Shown here one piece after another: positions 48,501 to 58,934 of a DNA stretch of 64,000 nucleotides (within the stretch, counting starts at the first letter, position 1; every line of letters begins with the position of its first letter). This DNA is from Ceratobasidium sp. AG-K (taxonomy: Eukaryota > Basidiomycota > Agaricomycetes > Cantharellales > Ceratobasidiaceae), in NCBI GenBank assembly GCA_037039685.1, contig JAWNGF010000003.1, positions 1,488,001-1,552,000 on the forward strand, in the 5' to 3' direction. Both the position numbers and the translations under genes were made by a program. The notes beneath the pieces are model-generated. The model did not search any database. It worked only from the letters and a program-made list of their open reading frames with translations, and had not been told where the DNA came from.

Positions 48501-48734
48501 ATGAGCTCCTGGAGCTACAGCCGGTTCAGGCATTGGTGGCATTGATGCATTGTCAACCCGGTATCCTGAATTAAGTGGCGCGGTCGAATGGACAGAGTAT
48601 GAGTCTGAAACAGGATCAGGCATCGTCGTTTGGTGTTGCGAATGGCTGTTGGGAGGAGAATGAACGGGAACGTCCTCCGGGTTCAAGTCTATCGAGTGGT
48701 ACCGCTCATCTGGCTTGGGCCCCAGATGCGACAT
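45543..48734 (-). CDS. EF-hand MscS-type mechanosensitive ion channel
   Basis: The long N-terminal region (MSHLGPKPDERYHSIDLNPE...) is disordered and Ser/Pro-rich. Hydrophobic helices follow (LSIVTRWFLYIIPVLAILWIP, WSIWFSVCWAGWWAALAVSM). An EF-hand loop DKDGNHDATRDE is intact, with Asp at 1, 3 and 7 and Glu at 12. After it come LDNILMSLYFIIAALVIAVTL and the MscS pore and beta domain: SWLIGASASEVLTSIVFLFM, HPYDVGDRVDIDKGSYIVKEM, LSTVFIDISRGCLVQAPNA and SETFTFDVTYDTEFEQIEAL. The tail is hydrophilic, with PRIPRGEWSFTDQDAI. The layout matches Msy1/Msy2 of fission yeast, ER or cortical-ER channels that limit calcium influx in hypo-osmotic shock. The gene has about ten introns. Confidence 0.88.
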
Positions 48735-49020
48735 TGCTGGTGTAGGTTGTAACGACTGTGATTACAGTAGGCAGAGATGTAGAGAGAACAAAAAAGGCCG
48801 TGTCGTAGCTCGCGTCAAGTTGGGCGCGTTAAAGGGAATTTGCGGACCCACTTGGGCGTGACGGCAGTTGTCGGCATCAATTTACTTTCGATCAAACGTC
48901 ATGGCGACTACGACAAGTTTAGCGCGCCGGCCCTAAGCAAGTGTTACACATGTTACGTAACTGCCCCTGACAAGCGGCCTCCTCGACCTCGACTGAAACT
49001 ACCATCGACGCAACTAACCT

Positions 49021-50247
49021 ATGGACCACGCCGGTAGCGCTATATCTAACCGAAGAGTTCGTAAAGGATGGATTCTTAGCTACGATACGAACGCTTTGGA
49101 TCCATTTAACGTCGAGTTGGAGCACCCACACCCTTGTACAGCCCTCACCGGTGGTCCAGACCCCCCGGAGAATAGCCACCCTGACCCCAAAGATTCTGTA
49201 TTGCGTCGTCTTTTCAGCCCACTCAACTCTTTGGTACTTTGGTTTCTCTCGTTGCTTCGACCTAGCCATACCGTACACTGGGCTCCCCGGCCCACGAGCC
49301 GCGTACGGGTGGCACTAAGATGGATCATAGCACTCTATGTTGCATACAGTTTGTTAACATTTAGGCCCTACGAATTGTACCGCAAGTTAAATAATCGAAA
49401 TGCCACGGATTTTGTAGATCTATCCTGGATGAGACCTTGGCCGTCGAAAAGCTGTATGAATCGTTTCAGTTTGAAGTTTTATCGTAACTTACGCAAAGCA
49501 GATGAATCCAGGTATGGAATAATGGAAGCCTCGTTTGTCTTCTCCAAGTTGGCACCACATCTGGGCAACCTGGCTCCTAACGCCGTTCACGTCGCTCTTG
49601 ACTATAAGTCAATGGACTCCTCACAGCTAGGATCGGCTATAACGGTTTGTGTTTGGATACAAGACTCCTATACAGTCCACCTCGATAACTGGCTCAGAGA
49701 CCCTGAGGGTGGGTCTCCTCCTTGTCACAGTAAAGCGTAGCAATAATCGTGGCTCTGCTCAGGCCACAGGTCAATTATAATAACCACTTCTCACCCACCA
49801 GAAACTGTGGGGTTTGAAAATCTGGCAAAATATATTCGGAAAGTTACGAGACGGGCCCTAAATACACAAAGCAGGGTTATCTTGGTGTCGACTTCAGTCC
49901 GACTATCAAACACAAACACATATGCCAACCTAGCCCGGTTATTCGCTCAAACCTCCTGGGTCTTGCTTGTACCTCCAACATTGGAACCATCCATCCCTAG
50001 CGATAAGTTTACCCAAGCTATGTCCCAGCTGGAGCTCAGCGTCCGGGCGGTCGATCATGCGTTTCTCTTTCAGCGGTCCGAGATAGAACACCCGAGCATT
50101 TTGCTCCCACAAAGCTCTCCACTTTGGTGCCCTGAGCGATATACACCGTCGCCTTCGGCACAAGAGTGGTTTGATTGTCTGCAGCGGGTTGTATCGTATC
50201 ATAAAGGCGACCTAGCCCCTGTCGAGACGACTTCGTATAGCGTTTAG
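49021..50247 (+). CDS. GT49-like type II membrane protein (putative glycosyltransferase)
   Basis: Two exons (49021-49708 and 49802-50247) give 377 residues. A cytosolic N-terminus of about 95 residues is followed by a membrane helix (VALRWIIALYVAYSLLTF). The lumenal part has AITVCVWIQDSYTVHLDNWL, then SRVILVSTSVRLSN, NTYANLARLFAQTSWVLLVPP, and HPSILLPQSSPLWCPERYTPSPSAQEWFDCLQRV near the end. This order resembles basidiomycete proteins related to the LARGE/B4GAT1 (GT49) group, but I see no DxD motif, so catalytic activity is doubtful. It diverges from the MscS gene across about 286 bp and converges on the ATRIP-like gene with a 118-bp gap. Confidence 0.5.
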
Positions 50248-50365
50248 ACGGATGTGGAGGACGCAGGAGACTTGTAAATATAATTTGTACATTATGTAGA
50301 TACGAGTGTTATATTAGCATTCGGTATGTGAGTTAAGTTAAGCTTGAATCATCGATCGCCATTAA

Positions 50366-53300
50366 TCACAAGTCGTCATCAACCATCATATTTAACGCTT
50401 CCTCGTCATCAGCCACGCTGGGCTCAATCTTCTCCTCACTCAACATAGCACTTTCGTCTTCCTCCGAGTCACGGAAAACTCCGAATATACCATCTATCTC
50501 AGGCCCATCTACGACGCTTTCAAGCAGCGCTTCTGAAAGTCCTGGGTGTTGAGTATTATTGTAAATTATATTAATCTGTGGATCAACAGGCTCGGCGCGC
50601 ACCTCGAATCTCGAGAATCCCCTTGGAGCAGTGATCGTCCAAGTACTCTGGTGGCTCGCTAAACGCGAGACGTCCAAACGCGACAATGAAGAGGTGAACC
50701 AGCCCATTGAAAGGACCGCGTGGAGCATAGCTCAACCGTTCACGAATGTCTAGTGCAGGCTCTGGACTAAAAGTAAAGTAGTGTAACAACCGAACTGCGG
50801 AGCGAAGGTTCTGAACGAGACTACGAACCAAGTCAACCGACGTCTGTAAAAGATGGCGAATGTAATCCTACCAAATTCCATGACTGCCCGTTACGTTATC
50901 GGTCAACGAGAGCTCCGACCAAATCGTTGAAGTGACGCTATATATGAACGAGGCCAATGATGGTATGAGTGAGACCGATTCCACCAACGTTGCCAAACTT
51001 TGATTATCAGCAATTGCAAGCTGTGAGAGCGTCGTTAGGACATTCTCGTATAATTCTCGATGCTAATGACAATATCAGAACTGCCTATTTGATGTCATGA
51101 AGTACCCACGTATTCGCTTGTGTCGTGCCTTTTGAACACCATGAGATGACGACCGAGCAACTCAACGATGGGCACTCGGCCAATGGGTGCGTTGGCCTCG
51201 GGTGTCATCATTAGCACCCGAGCTAGCAAGGGATCTACAAAGTGCGATTGAGAAGGTGCGATCCCCTACAAGAAACGATGCACGTACGGGATGCTAAAAC
51301 GGCTAGCAGCCGGGTTACTCTTGTGACCCATAGCGGAGACTGGGCAGGGTCGAGCATCACTGGGAGAACATCGACTCTCCGAGACAACACAGAGAATCTG
51401 TAAGTTCCCTATGAGAACGATGAACGTGGCAAAGGCAAATGAACGCTGACCTTGTTACGCTATCATCTTTGACACGACTTGCCACAACCTCGCACAACGT
51501 AAGAACACTCTCGGCAAGGTGCCAGACAGCACCTGATCCTATTTGTCCCTTGAAATATCGGACGATGATATTGCATAATATCTCGAGCAATAGCGATCCT
51601 TCATCCTGCTCACCCGCTTTGAGCAGGTGCCCAGCAAACGGGGTTATAGTTGCTGAGATAGAGGCTAGTAAATTCAGCAACACATGGAGAGAGTCAAGCT
51701 ATAAGCGCATATCAGCGTATCAGCATTGTGTACCCGTAGAGGTATAAAAAAAGCGCGCATACAAGTTCTGCTTCTTGGAAGACTTGGGCCAGCTGAACTA
51801 GGGCGAGTGAAGATTTAATAGCAGCAGTTTCCCAAGCAGAGGCCACTAGGTCCTCATAAACTGCAGGTCCGCTAAACGCGTTGAAAAGATTGGTACATGC
51901 AGCGTCGAACCGTTGACGAAAGCTTGGAGGCACTGAAACAGTCAACACATGCTGCAAACTGAATGCCTTGTGGCCCTCTGGGGGATCGAAAAGGATGATA
52001 TGGGTGAGCAGAAGCATCCGAAGCTATGGGGTTGTTAAAAATACTAAGAAAAGTTTTCCAAGTTCCGAAATACAAGCTCACCTCATCTGCTAGATCAATT
52101 GGCTCAGCGATTTCGACGTTGGAAATGGCAACATCTCGGTCCTTCATAGGCGTCTTTGGCAAGTTGTTTGCACCGAATACATCAGAGTCGACTGCAAGCG
52201 GCTCTTGAGTGGCCGGCACGGGGGGTGGACGCCAGTATTCGGGTTCCTCGAACTTGAGTTTCCTAATTGGACTGCTAGTAACTTCATCGTCGTCTTGCCA
52301 AGGGTTCACAGCTCTCGCTTTCCCTTTATCCCGAATGTGATCCAGTTGGCTAGGCACAGTCGTTTCCTCACGGTTGTCTAATGAATCATCTTCAGTGATT
52401 CTTGAGCGACTGCGAACTTGAGCTTTGATAGGAGATGTGGATCGAGCGAATGAATTTGTCAGATCGTTAAAGCTCTTGTCTTTTCTTGCAAAAGATTAAG
52501 TGTGAGGTAGTCACAAGCATGAGAATTAGAGCACACATAGGATGGACGAAAGAAGGGGCTCACCTGGAAGTGGCGGGGGCACCATACTCCTTTTGGCAGC
52601 CTTTTTCTTTGAAGATAGGGGAGAGCGCTGCACCTCAAGCGCTTTAGAGAGTGCTTGCGTTGACGCTGGAGTCTGAGAGCTTCCAGGGACTTGCCGTTTT
52701 CTAATACTACTATTGACGTTTGGATACAATCGGCGCGAGCCGTCTCCCTCAAATTGCTAACGCCATCTTAGAGCGCGAACCCAAAAGGTGAGAAACACAA
52801 ACCTTGAAGGCCATAACTGTTCGTAGTTTGTCCATCTCTTGTTGCATATGGCGTTCGAGCTCAACCTTCCCCTTTTCTACTTCGGCCATATCACGTCTGA
52901 GGCGAGCCAGTTCCTCTGCGTGCTGCTCGGTTTGCTAGATGAGTTGGAAGGGTCGCGTCAGTACGTATATCCGGGCCAAGACGTGTTATTTACCTTGCTC
53001 ATCGTACGTCGCAGATTTTCAGCCTCGCCGGCTTTTGCGAACCCCTGCTCTTTGTTTTGTTCTAGAGAAACACGAAGTTTTTCTCGTTCTGATTCGGCCT
53101 AACGGTCATAGTATTATTTTATTGAATGACATAGCTTCATCGTGAATTAACTCACATGAGCCAGTTGCATCCGCAAGGTTTCGAGTTCATTACGCAAACG
53201 AAGTGCATCATTGTCTTGGTGTCCAGTGTCACCGTTATATTGAGACTGTTGCTGAGTTGAAGGGAATCCGCTCGTCGATAATCCTCGACTGATCGCTTGG

Positions 53301-53833
53301 GAAAGCGATCCAGCGCGAATGAGTGGTCGTGGCCCTTGGGTGGAAGGAGGGGTATCTAGGCCACGAATCGAAGCATTGGAGTTCTGACGCTGTAAAGGCC
53401 CTGAAGACGTGTGACCTGTACTGTGGTTCGAGGTGCGACTTGGTCCTGCTGCTGGGGAAACCGAACGAGCTGGCGTGGGTTCGGGTGCAAGATGTCTGGA
53501 GGCGTTTGAACGAGCAAAAGAAGGGGCAAGGGAGACAACTGAGGGTCCAGGCGAGTCTAGGGCGTATGTACCGTCCGCATTAACGAATATATCTGGAGTA
53601 TCATCGTCCGAGAGCTGAGCGATAGAAGCTGGTACGGGCTGAGCGACCTTGGTTCGTTTGAGAGGGGGAGGGTTTTCTCCTCGCTTGTTAGATACAGTGC
53701 TGGCGCCCGCTACTTGCGGCTTTGTTTGAGACAGAGTAATTCCAAACTTGTCCTCTACCTCTGAAAGTCTTCGCAAGTCCTCATCATCCAGGTTCAACAG
53801 AAAGTCTTCGTCGTCATCATAGTCGGAAGACAT
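50366..53833 (-). CDS. DNA-damage checkpoint protein Rad26/ATRIP-like
   Basis: The start MSSDYDDDEDFLLNLDDEDL is an acidic motif like the RPA-binding checkpoint-recruitment motif of ATRIP. About 180 disordered residues follow, then a coiled coil spread over several exons (LRNELETLRMQLAHVS, ESEREKLRVSLEQNKEQGF, EEGELARLRRDMAEV-like, VELERHMQQEMDKLRTVMAF). A basic stretch (KRQVPGSS, SSKKKAAKRSM) comes next. The second half is helical-repeat sequence (LRMLLLTHIILFDPPEGH, FDAACTNLFNAFSGPAVYEDL, VLLNLLASISATITPFAGHLL). The last 60 residues are strongly acidic, ending NMMVDDDL. This layout fits Rad26/Ddc2/ATRIP, the partner of ATR/Mec1 kinase. It is a low-identity family, so the call rests on architecture. 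Confidence 0.55.
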
Positions 53834-54134
53834 AACTTCATTGCCAATGGCAGATTAGAATATAAATAAATGTGAATTTAGATAAACGATCTGCAAGTGA
53901 CTCAATACTCAAGGTCCATTCGGTTGTGGTGGCTTATTACTCAAATGGTCACGATCCACATGATCGGAAAGGGCTAAGCGCCCAGATATATATCAAATTA
54001 GCTCTCTTTGTTCCTCACCAAAGGCCTAGAGGTTTGCAACTGCTTGACGCTAGCACGCCGAAGGCCTTCGCTTGTTATTATCACACTAGAAACGTGTTCA
54101 TCGTCGCAATGCTCGTTTCAACTCAACCTCAACC
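53834..54134. other. Divergent promoter between ATRIP-like and P450 genes
   Basis: About 300 bp shared upstream region. No TATA box or other clear element. Confidence 0.35.
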
Positions 54135-56275
54135 ATGGGCTACATTTCAACATGTTCTTGGTATGCGCTCCTAGCTCTAGTGTTACTCGTCACGGCAACT
54201 GCTTGCTACTTGATCTATCTCATCTTTATCTCGCCGTTATCGAACCCGATGCGCAAGCTATCTGGACCAAAGTCGTACGGTTTATTTAAGACTCAGCTTG
54301 GCGTTATCATGAAGTAAGCTGTGGCTGGGACATTTGCCAATACGAGCCTCGTACTGAATTCATGAAGCGCGAATGCAACATCGCAGACAAACGATATACT
54401 CGTGAAAAAGTATGGAAAAACGATGAGGATTGATGCTTTGGGTAGTGTATGTCCCTCATATCAAGCTCGGCGCACACACACTGAGATTACAACAGTGGCA
54501 TCCACGACTATACACTCTCGACCACCGGGCGCTAACTTACGTCTTAAACAACTCGACCAAGTACCCGAAACCATGGCAGTCCCAGCGTGTCATCGGAAAC
54601 CTCATCGGATATGGAATGTTGGCCACCGAGGGCGCCGTCCACAGGACTCAGAAGAAGATTATCACGCCTGCCTTTTCGTCGGCAAATCTGAGGGACTTAC
54701 TCCCAATATTTTTCGACAAAGCCAAAGAAGTATAAGCGCCATCCTGCTCACCTCATTCATAGTGTGTGCTGAAATTTACTACCAGCTTCAATCTAGATGG
54801 GGCGACCTTATCGACGGACAACAAGAAAAGAAGAGTGGCGGTGCAGATATTGATGTCTGTCACTGGATGTCTCGGGCGACGTTTGATATAATTGGGCTTG
54901 CTGGTAAGCCAGTCTACGTACCAACGCAAAGATCAAACTTACCACTCTACACAAAGGATTTGACTACGCATTCAATGCGATTCAAAATGAGGAAAATCCG
55001 GTTTATCTTGCCTACAAGCGAATGTTTGGCGTGATGCTGGACCAAGACCGAGGTCTCGTCAAGGAGATGCTCAGCGTTTACTGTCCAAGTTTCGATAAGA
55101 TATTTGTGAGTTCTAACATAAAGCAACTTATCGCGCATATGTCAGCTTACTGTTGATTCAACAGCCCGACGAAGCGATCAAAGTCGTGGCGGCCAGCCAC
55201 AAGGTAATATATACCATGGCTCGAGAGTTGGTGGAGACAAAGCGGCAAGCGATTTTGAAGGAGACGGAGTATGGGAATAAAGATGAACCCGCTAAAGACC
55301 TGCTAAGTCGGTTATGTGAGTTTCAGCACTGATTAGCCCGTTATGGCGACTCACAAATCATAGTGAGATCCAATCTGTCGGTAGACATACCCGAAAACCA
55401 ACGGTTGTCGGACGAATCGCTCATGGATAACATCAATACCACTCTCTTTGCTGGATCCGATACCACATCTCTTGGCTTAACTTGGACTCTATTCCTGCTA
55501 GCCACTCATCCTGACCAACAAATCGCTCTCAGGGAGGAGCTTGTTGCTTTGCAGAATTCTGTTACAGATCCCTCCGACCCTTCGTTATTTTCTATGCTCG
55601 ACGAACTTCCCAAGCTCAACAACATCATTCGCGAATCGCTCCGGGTCATTCCTCCGGTACATAGCAGCTTGCGAGTAGCAGTGGAGGATGATATCATTCC
55701 GACGGCCGAGCCTGTACACTTGCGAGATGGAAGCCTGTCTAACGATGGAATCCACATTAGGAAAGGAACGTTTGTTCATATTGCAATCGAGGGAATGAAC
55801 ATGTTGCGCGACGTTTGGGGCGATGATGCTCCTGATTTCAAGCCCGAAAGATGGGACAATCTCCCAGAGGCGGTCAAGCTAAGTCCCGGCATATACGGAC
55901 CGATGATGACCTTTTCCCACGGGCCGAGAGTAAGTTTGGTTTTGCGTTGCAACTGGGAGCGCTCCTAATTGCAATGTCTCTAGGCGTGCATCGGCGTTCG
56001 TTTCTCAGGTATGGTCATCTTCGCATTCGACTCAATACGTAGTCGCTAACCTGGTTACGCAGTGATGGTAATGAAAGTGTTTCTTTACTTTATGATTACC
56101 TCGTATCAATTTGAGTCCACGGTACCCATCTTGAAAGGGAATCGGTAAGTCGCGTATCTAAGGTGTTTGAACGCCATTAACCTCCTCACCCAGTATCATG
56201 GTTCGACCTTACCCCAACGGTGAATGGGACGGTCCCAGTGGACTACCACTCAAGGTCACACGTCTCCACGCATAA
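54135..56275 (+). CDS. Cytochrome P450 monooxygenase
   Basis: The N-terminal anchor MGYISTCSWYALLALVLLVT is followed by NPMRKLSGPKSYGLFKTQLG. Later exons give NDILVKKYGKTMRIDALG, PRLYTLDHRALTYVLNNS, GYGMLATEGAVHRTQKKIIT with PAFSSANLRDLLPIF, the I-helix TTLFAGSDTTSLGLTWTLFL, the K-helix ExxR in NIIRESLRVIPPVHSSLR, PERWDNLPEAV, and the heme loop MTFSHGPRACIGVRFSVM, split by an intron inside FSHGPR-ACIG. The end is ESTVPILKGNRIMVRPYPNG and LPLKVTRLHA. All hallmark residues, including the heme-ligand Cys, are intact. It is probably an ER-membrane class II P450; substrate unknown. No biosynthetic cluster surrounds it. Confidence 0.9.
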
Positions 56276-56367
56276 CTTAGAGCTGCCAAGTGAAAAGCAC
56301 GAAACTTAATCTCATCATCATGTTTACTTGCTTCAGGTCATCCATTTTATTGATACCCATACATGTA

Positions 56368-57122
56368 TTATACGCCAGCTTCTTGCAAAACTTTGACCGC
56401 AGCTTCCACAATAATGTCATGCTCCACTCCATGTATCCTGGTCTCCAAATCCGCCAACGAGTCCTCCTTTTTGATCTCGACCACCCTCGTCAGAATCGGC
56501 TCTCCCCGATCAACTTCTTTGACCACCCGGTGAACCATCACCCCCGTGTGTGCAACCTCGCCCCTCTGAAACGCCTCATACGCGCGTTCAATGGCGTGTG
56601 CACCATCAAACGCCCCAGGTAGCGCAGGATGCAAGTTGATCACCGGGATCGACGAACCGTGCAGACCAGAGGTCCCAACCAGGTCCAAAAACTTTTCACT
56701 CAGGATGTGCATCCACCCCGCCAACACTATCAAATCGGCATCGGGGACTTCTTTGAGCACTTTTTGGGCAACGGCCACATCATAGTCTTCTCGTGTAGCT
56801 TGGATGCCCTCTTTTGCGCGCGCATTTACGTAGGTTTTAAATGCGAGTACGCTGGTTGGGATCGGAGGGTTGGACTGGGCAGCCCGTTGGAGCCCGTAGG
56901 CAGCAGAACGATTAGACAGTACGAATGCGACTTTGGCGGATGGTATGCGACCAGAGGCGCAGGCATCCATTAGCGCCTGCAAATTTGAGCCTGTAGTTGA
57001 ATGATTGTAAGTCCGAAGATAGCCAACAGTCTCAAGAACGTACCAGAGCCCGAGATCAAGACTGCGATTTTGCGGAGTTTTTGGGCCTCTTGAGTAGGGA
57101 GGTCTGAGCTTGTAAGGTCCAT
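56368..57122 (-). CDS. ADE8: Phosphoribosylglycinamide formyltransferase (GAR transformylase)
   Basis: Two exons, with the ATG at 57122 and exon 1 at 57044-57122. The sequence begins MDLTSSDLPTQEAQKLRKIA then VLISGSGSNLQALMDACASG, which is the phosphate-binding start. The catalytic block IPVINLHPALPGAFDGAHAIE carries the conserved Asn and His, and TGVMVHRVVKEVDRGEPI carries the conserved Asp. ADLIVLAGWMHILSEKFLD is also canonical. It transfers a formyl group from 10-formyl-THF to GAR in the third step of de novo purine synthesis, in the cytosol. Here it is monofunctional, as in yeast. It converges on the P450 gene with only 92 bp between stop codons. Confidence 0.94.
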
Positions 57123-57692
57123 TTTGGTTCAAAACACGAGCGTATATGCGAATGTGGGGCAGTGATCGTCGTCTCGAAGCGCAATGCTAGGTTTATTTGA
57201 AGTTGTTGATCAAGAAACCAATGTCACTTTTGATTAAACTACAGTTCTGAATGCCTCGCCTACAACTAAGCCTTGCGCCAACTGTGAAGATCAATACACA
57301 GGAAAATGCCGCGCGGGCTAAGGAGTCAAGGGCGTGGGGCTCGCATGGATTCGGATAACTACCTGTAAAGACATGACCTTTTCGTGATATCCGTTTCATT
57401 ATTCACCGCTCAACTTGTTGAAATGTGGACTCCAACCAACTAGCCGCGTGGGACCTGCCCCTATATCCCGCCGAACAGCTTCAAACGGCCACATCACAAT
57501 CAAGTCATTGCAACTTATGGATAAACACCTCTAGAAGCGGCAGCCTAGAAATATCATTACGCAGAGTAACTGAACAGCAACTTGGGTAGGATAGTGAGAT
57601 TTGTGAAGAGAAAAGAATCAAGGAGTGACTGTCCCAATGCTGTGTAAATAAAACAGGCAGGAGAAATGGCGATATGGCTGTTGGTTAGTGGA
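57123..57692. other. ADE8 upstream region and 3' flank of the next gene
   Basis: No gene seen. A TGACTC hexamer on the minus strand lies at 57323-57328, about 200 bp before the ADE8 start; this is the core bound by Gcn4/Bas1 in yeast, but a single copy may be chance. Confidence 0.4.
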
Positions 57693-58614
57693 TTAGTGAG
57701 CCACGTTGTTGCCTTCAGGGGCGACTACAGGTTTCTCGACGTATGCCGGGAGAACCTCAACGACCGGCTGTTCCTTGACATCGGCAACAAAGATGACAGT
57801 GTCCTCTTCGAGAGCCACACGGCGCTCCTGGCGGCGGGCGCGGAGGGAGCGGACGGTGAGCACGCCGAATACGAAGAGCATACGCAAGATCACTCCGAGA
57901 CTGGAAATGGGTGATCAGAACCATAAAAAGGAACGACACATGTGAAGAGCATACCCGCATCCCAACACAAAGCTAACTGCTCGTCCTTCCCATGGGCCCA
58001 ACGACGCGAGAGCATAGCTCAGGCGAACGTACAAAGGAGGAAGCTGGGAGAACTCGCGCATGTGGGGGTGGATCGTCTTTGACTGGGGAAGGGCTGGATG
58101 AACCAATTTAGTACAAGATACGGTCGAGACGCCAGTCTGTCATACCTTCAACAACAACACCATGCATGTTGCCATGGCTGGAACGGTGGATGTACTCGAT
58201 GGGAGGCAAGCCGAGGATAACACGAAGCTTGTTGCCCAGTTCCATCGACTTGGCGCGCATTCCACCACGGCACCCGCCCTTGCGCATCATGCCATTGCGC
58301 ATCCCAATAGGCTCGATGGTCCTAATTGGTCCGGCCCCAAGAAGCTTCTCGAACTCGGGGTTGGCCGGCTTCATCAGAGGAGGCAGTGAGTTGAAGGCGG
58401 GGACGGCTGCGTGGCCCCAGCGGATGCTCTGGGCCCACTTTGGCACAGGTTCAGGCGAAGATACATGCTGGCCGGTCGAAATAATGACAACGCGAACGGG
58501 AGCTGCGCTGGCGAGGCCTGCGAACAAATGATAAGCACAAATCCAAATGGGGAACAAGGGAAGCCACCTACCAGCTACAACAGCAAGGATGACTGGGATA
58601 CTGGAGAGTTTCAT
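57693..58614 (-). CDS. Small secretory-pathway membrane protein, function unknown
   Basis: Four exons. The signal peptide MKLSSIPVILAVVAG is completed by GLASAAPVRVVIIS after a first intron that splits the cleavage region. The mature part has PKWAQSIRWGHAAVPAF, GPIRTIEPIGMRNGMMRKGG, CRGGMRAKSMELGNKLRVI and HGNMHGVVVEGALPQSKTIH. Near the C-terminus a long hydrophobic segment (GRAVSFVLGCGLGVILRM then LFVFGVLTVRSL) is followed by basic RARRQERRV, so it is a single-pass type I protein with a cytosolic tail of about 45 residues ending GNNVAH. The Met/Gly/Arg-rich middle part is unusual. I do not recognise a family. Confidence 0.7.
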
Positions 58615-58934
58615 TTCAAGCTATGTTGTCGTTAATGCAAGCAGAAAGAGGGAACGAGACAACACACCGAGCAAATGTAGTTGTGGTTGGGTTTGAGCTG
58701 CGGATGATGATCCGGCGCTAAGTATGTCAGCGCAAGGGTCCGTTACACAAATGATTACAACCGCAATTAGAGAACTCTGCAACAACCATTTACGATCCCT
58801 GCCTCATCCGTTATTAATAGCTTAACTTGATAGTGAATTTATGCAAGTATCACAATATGTACATCCAAGTCTATATAGTTACTACAACGTTCAGTTCATG
58901 CAACACAGAATCAATCTCAAGCGGCAATAAAGAC

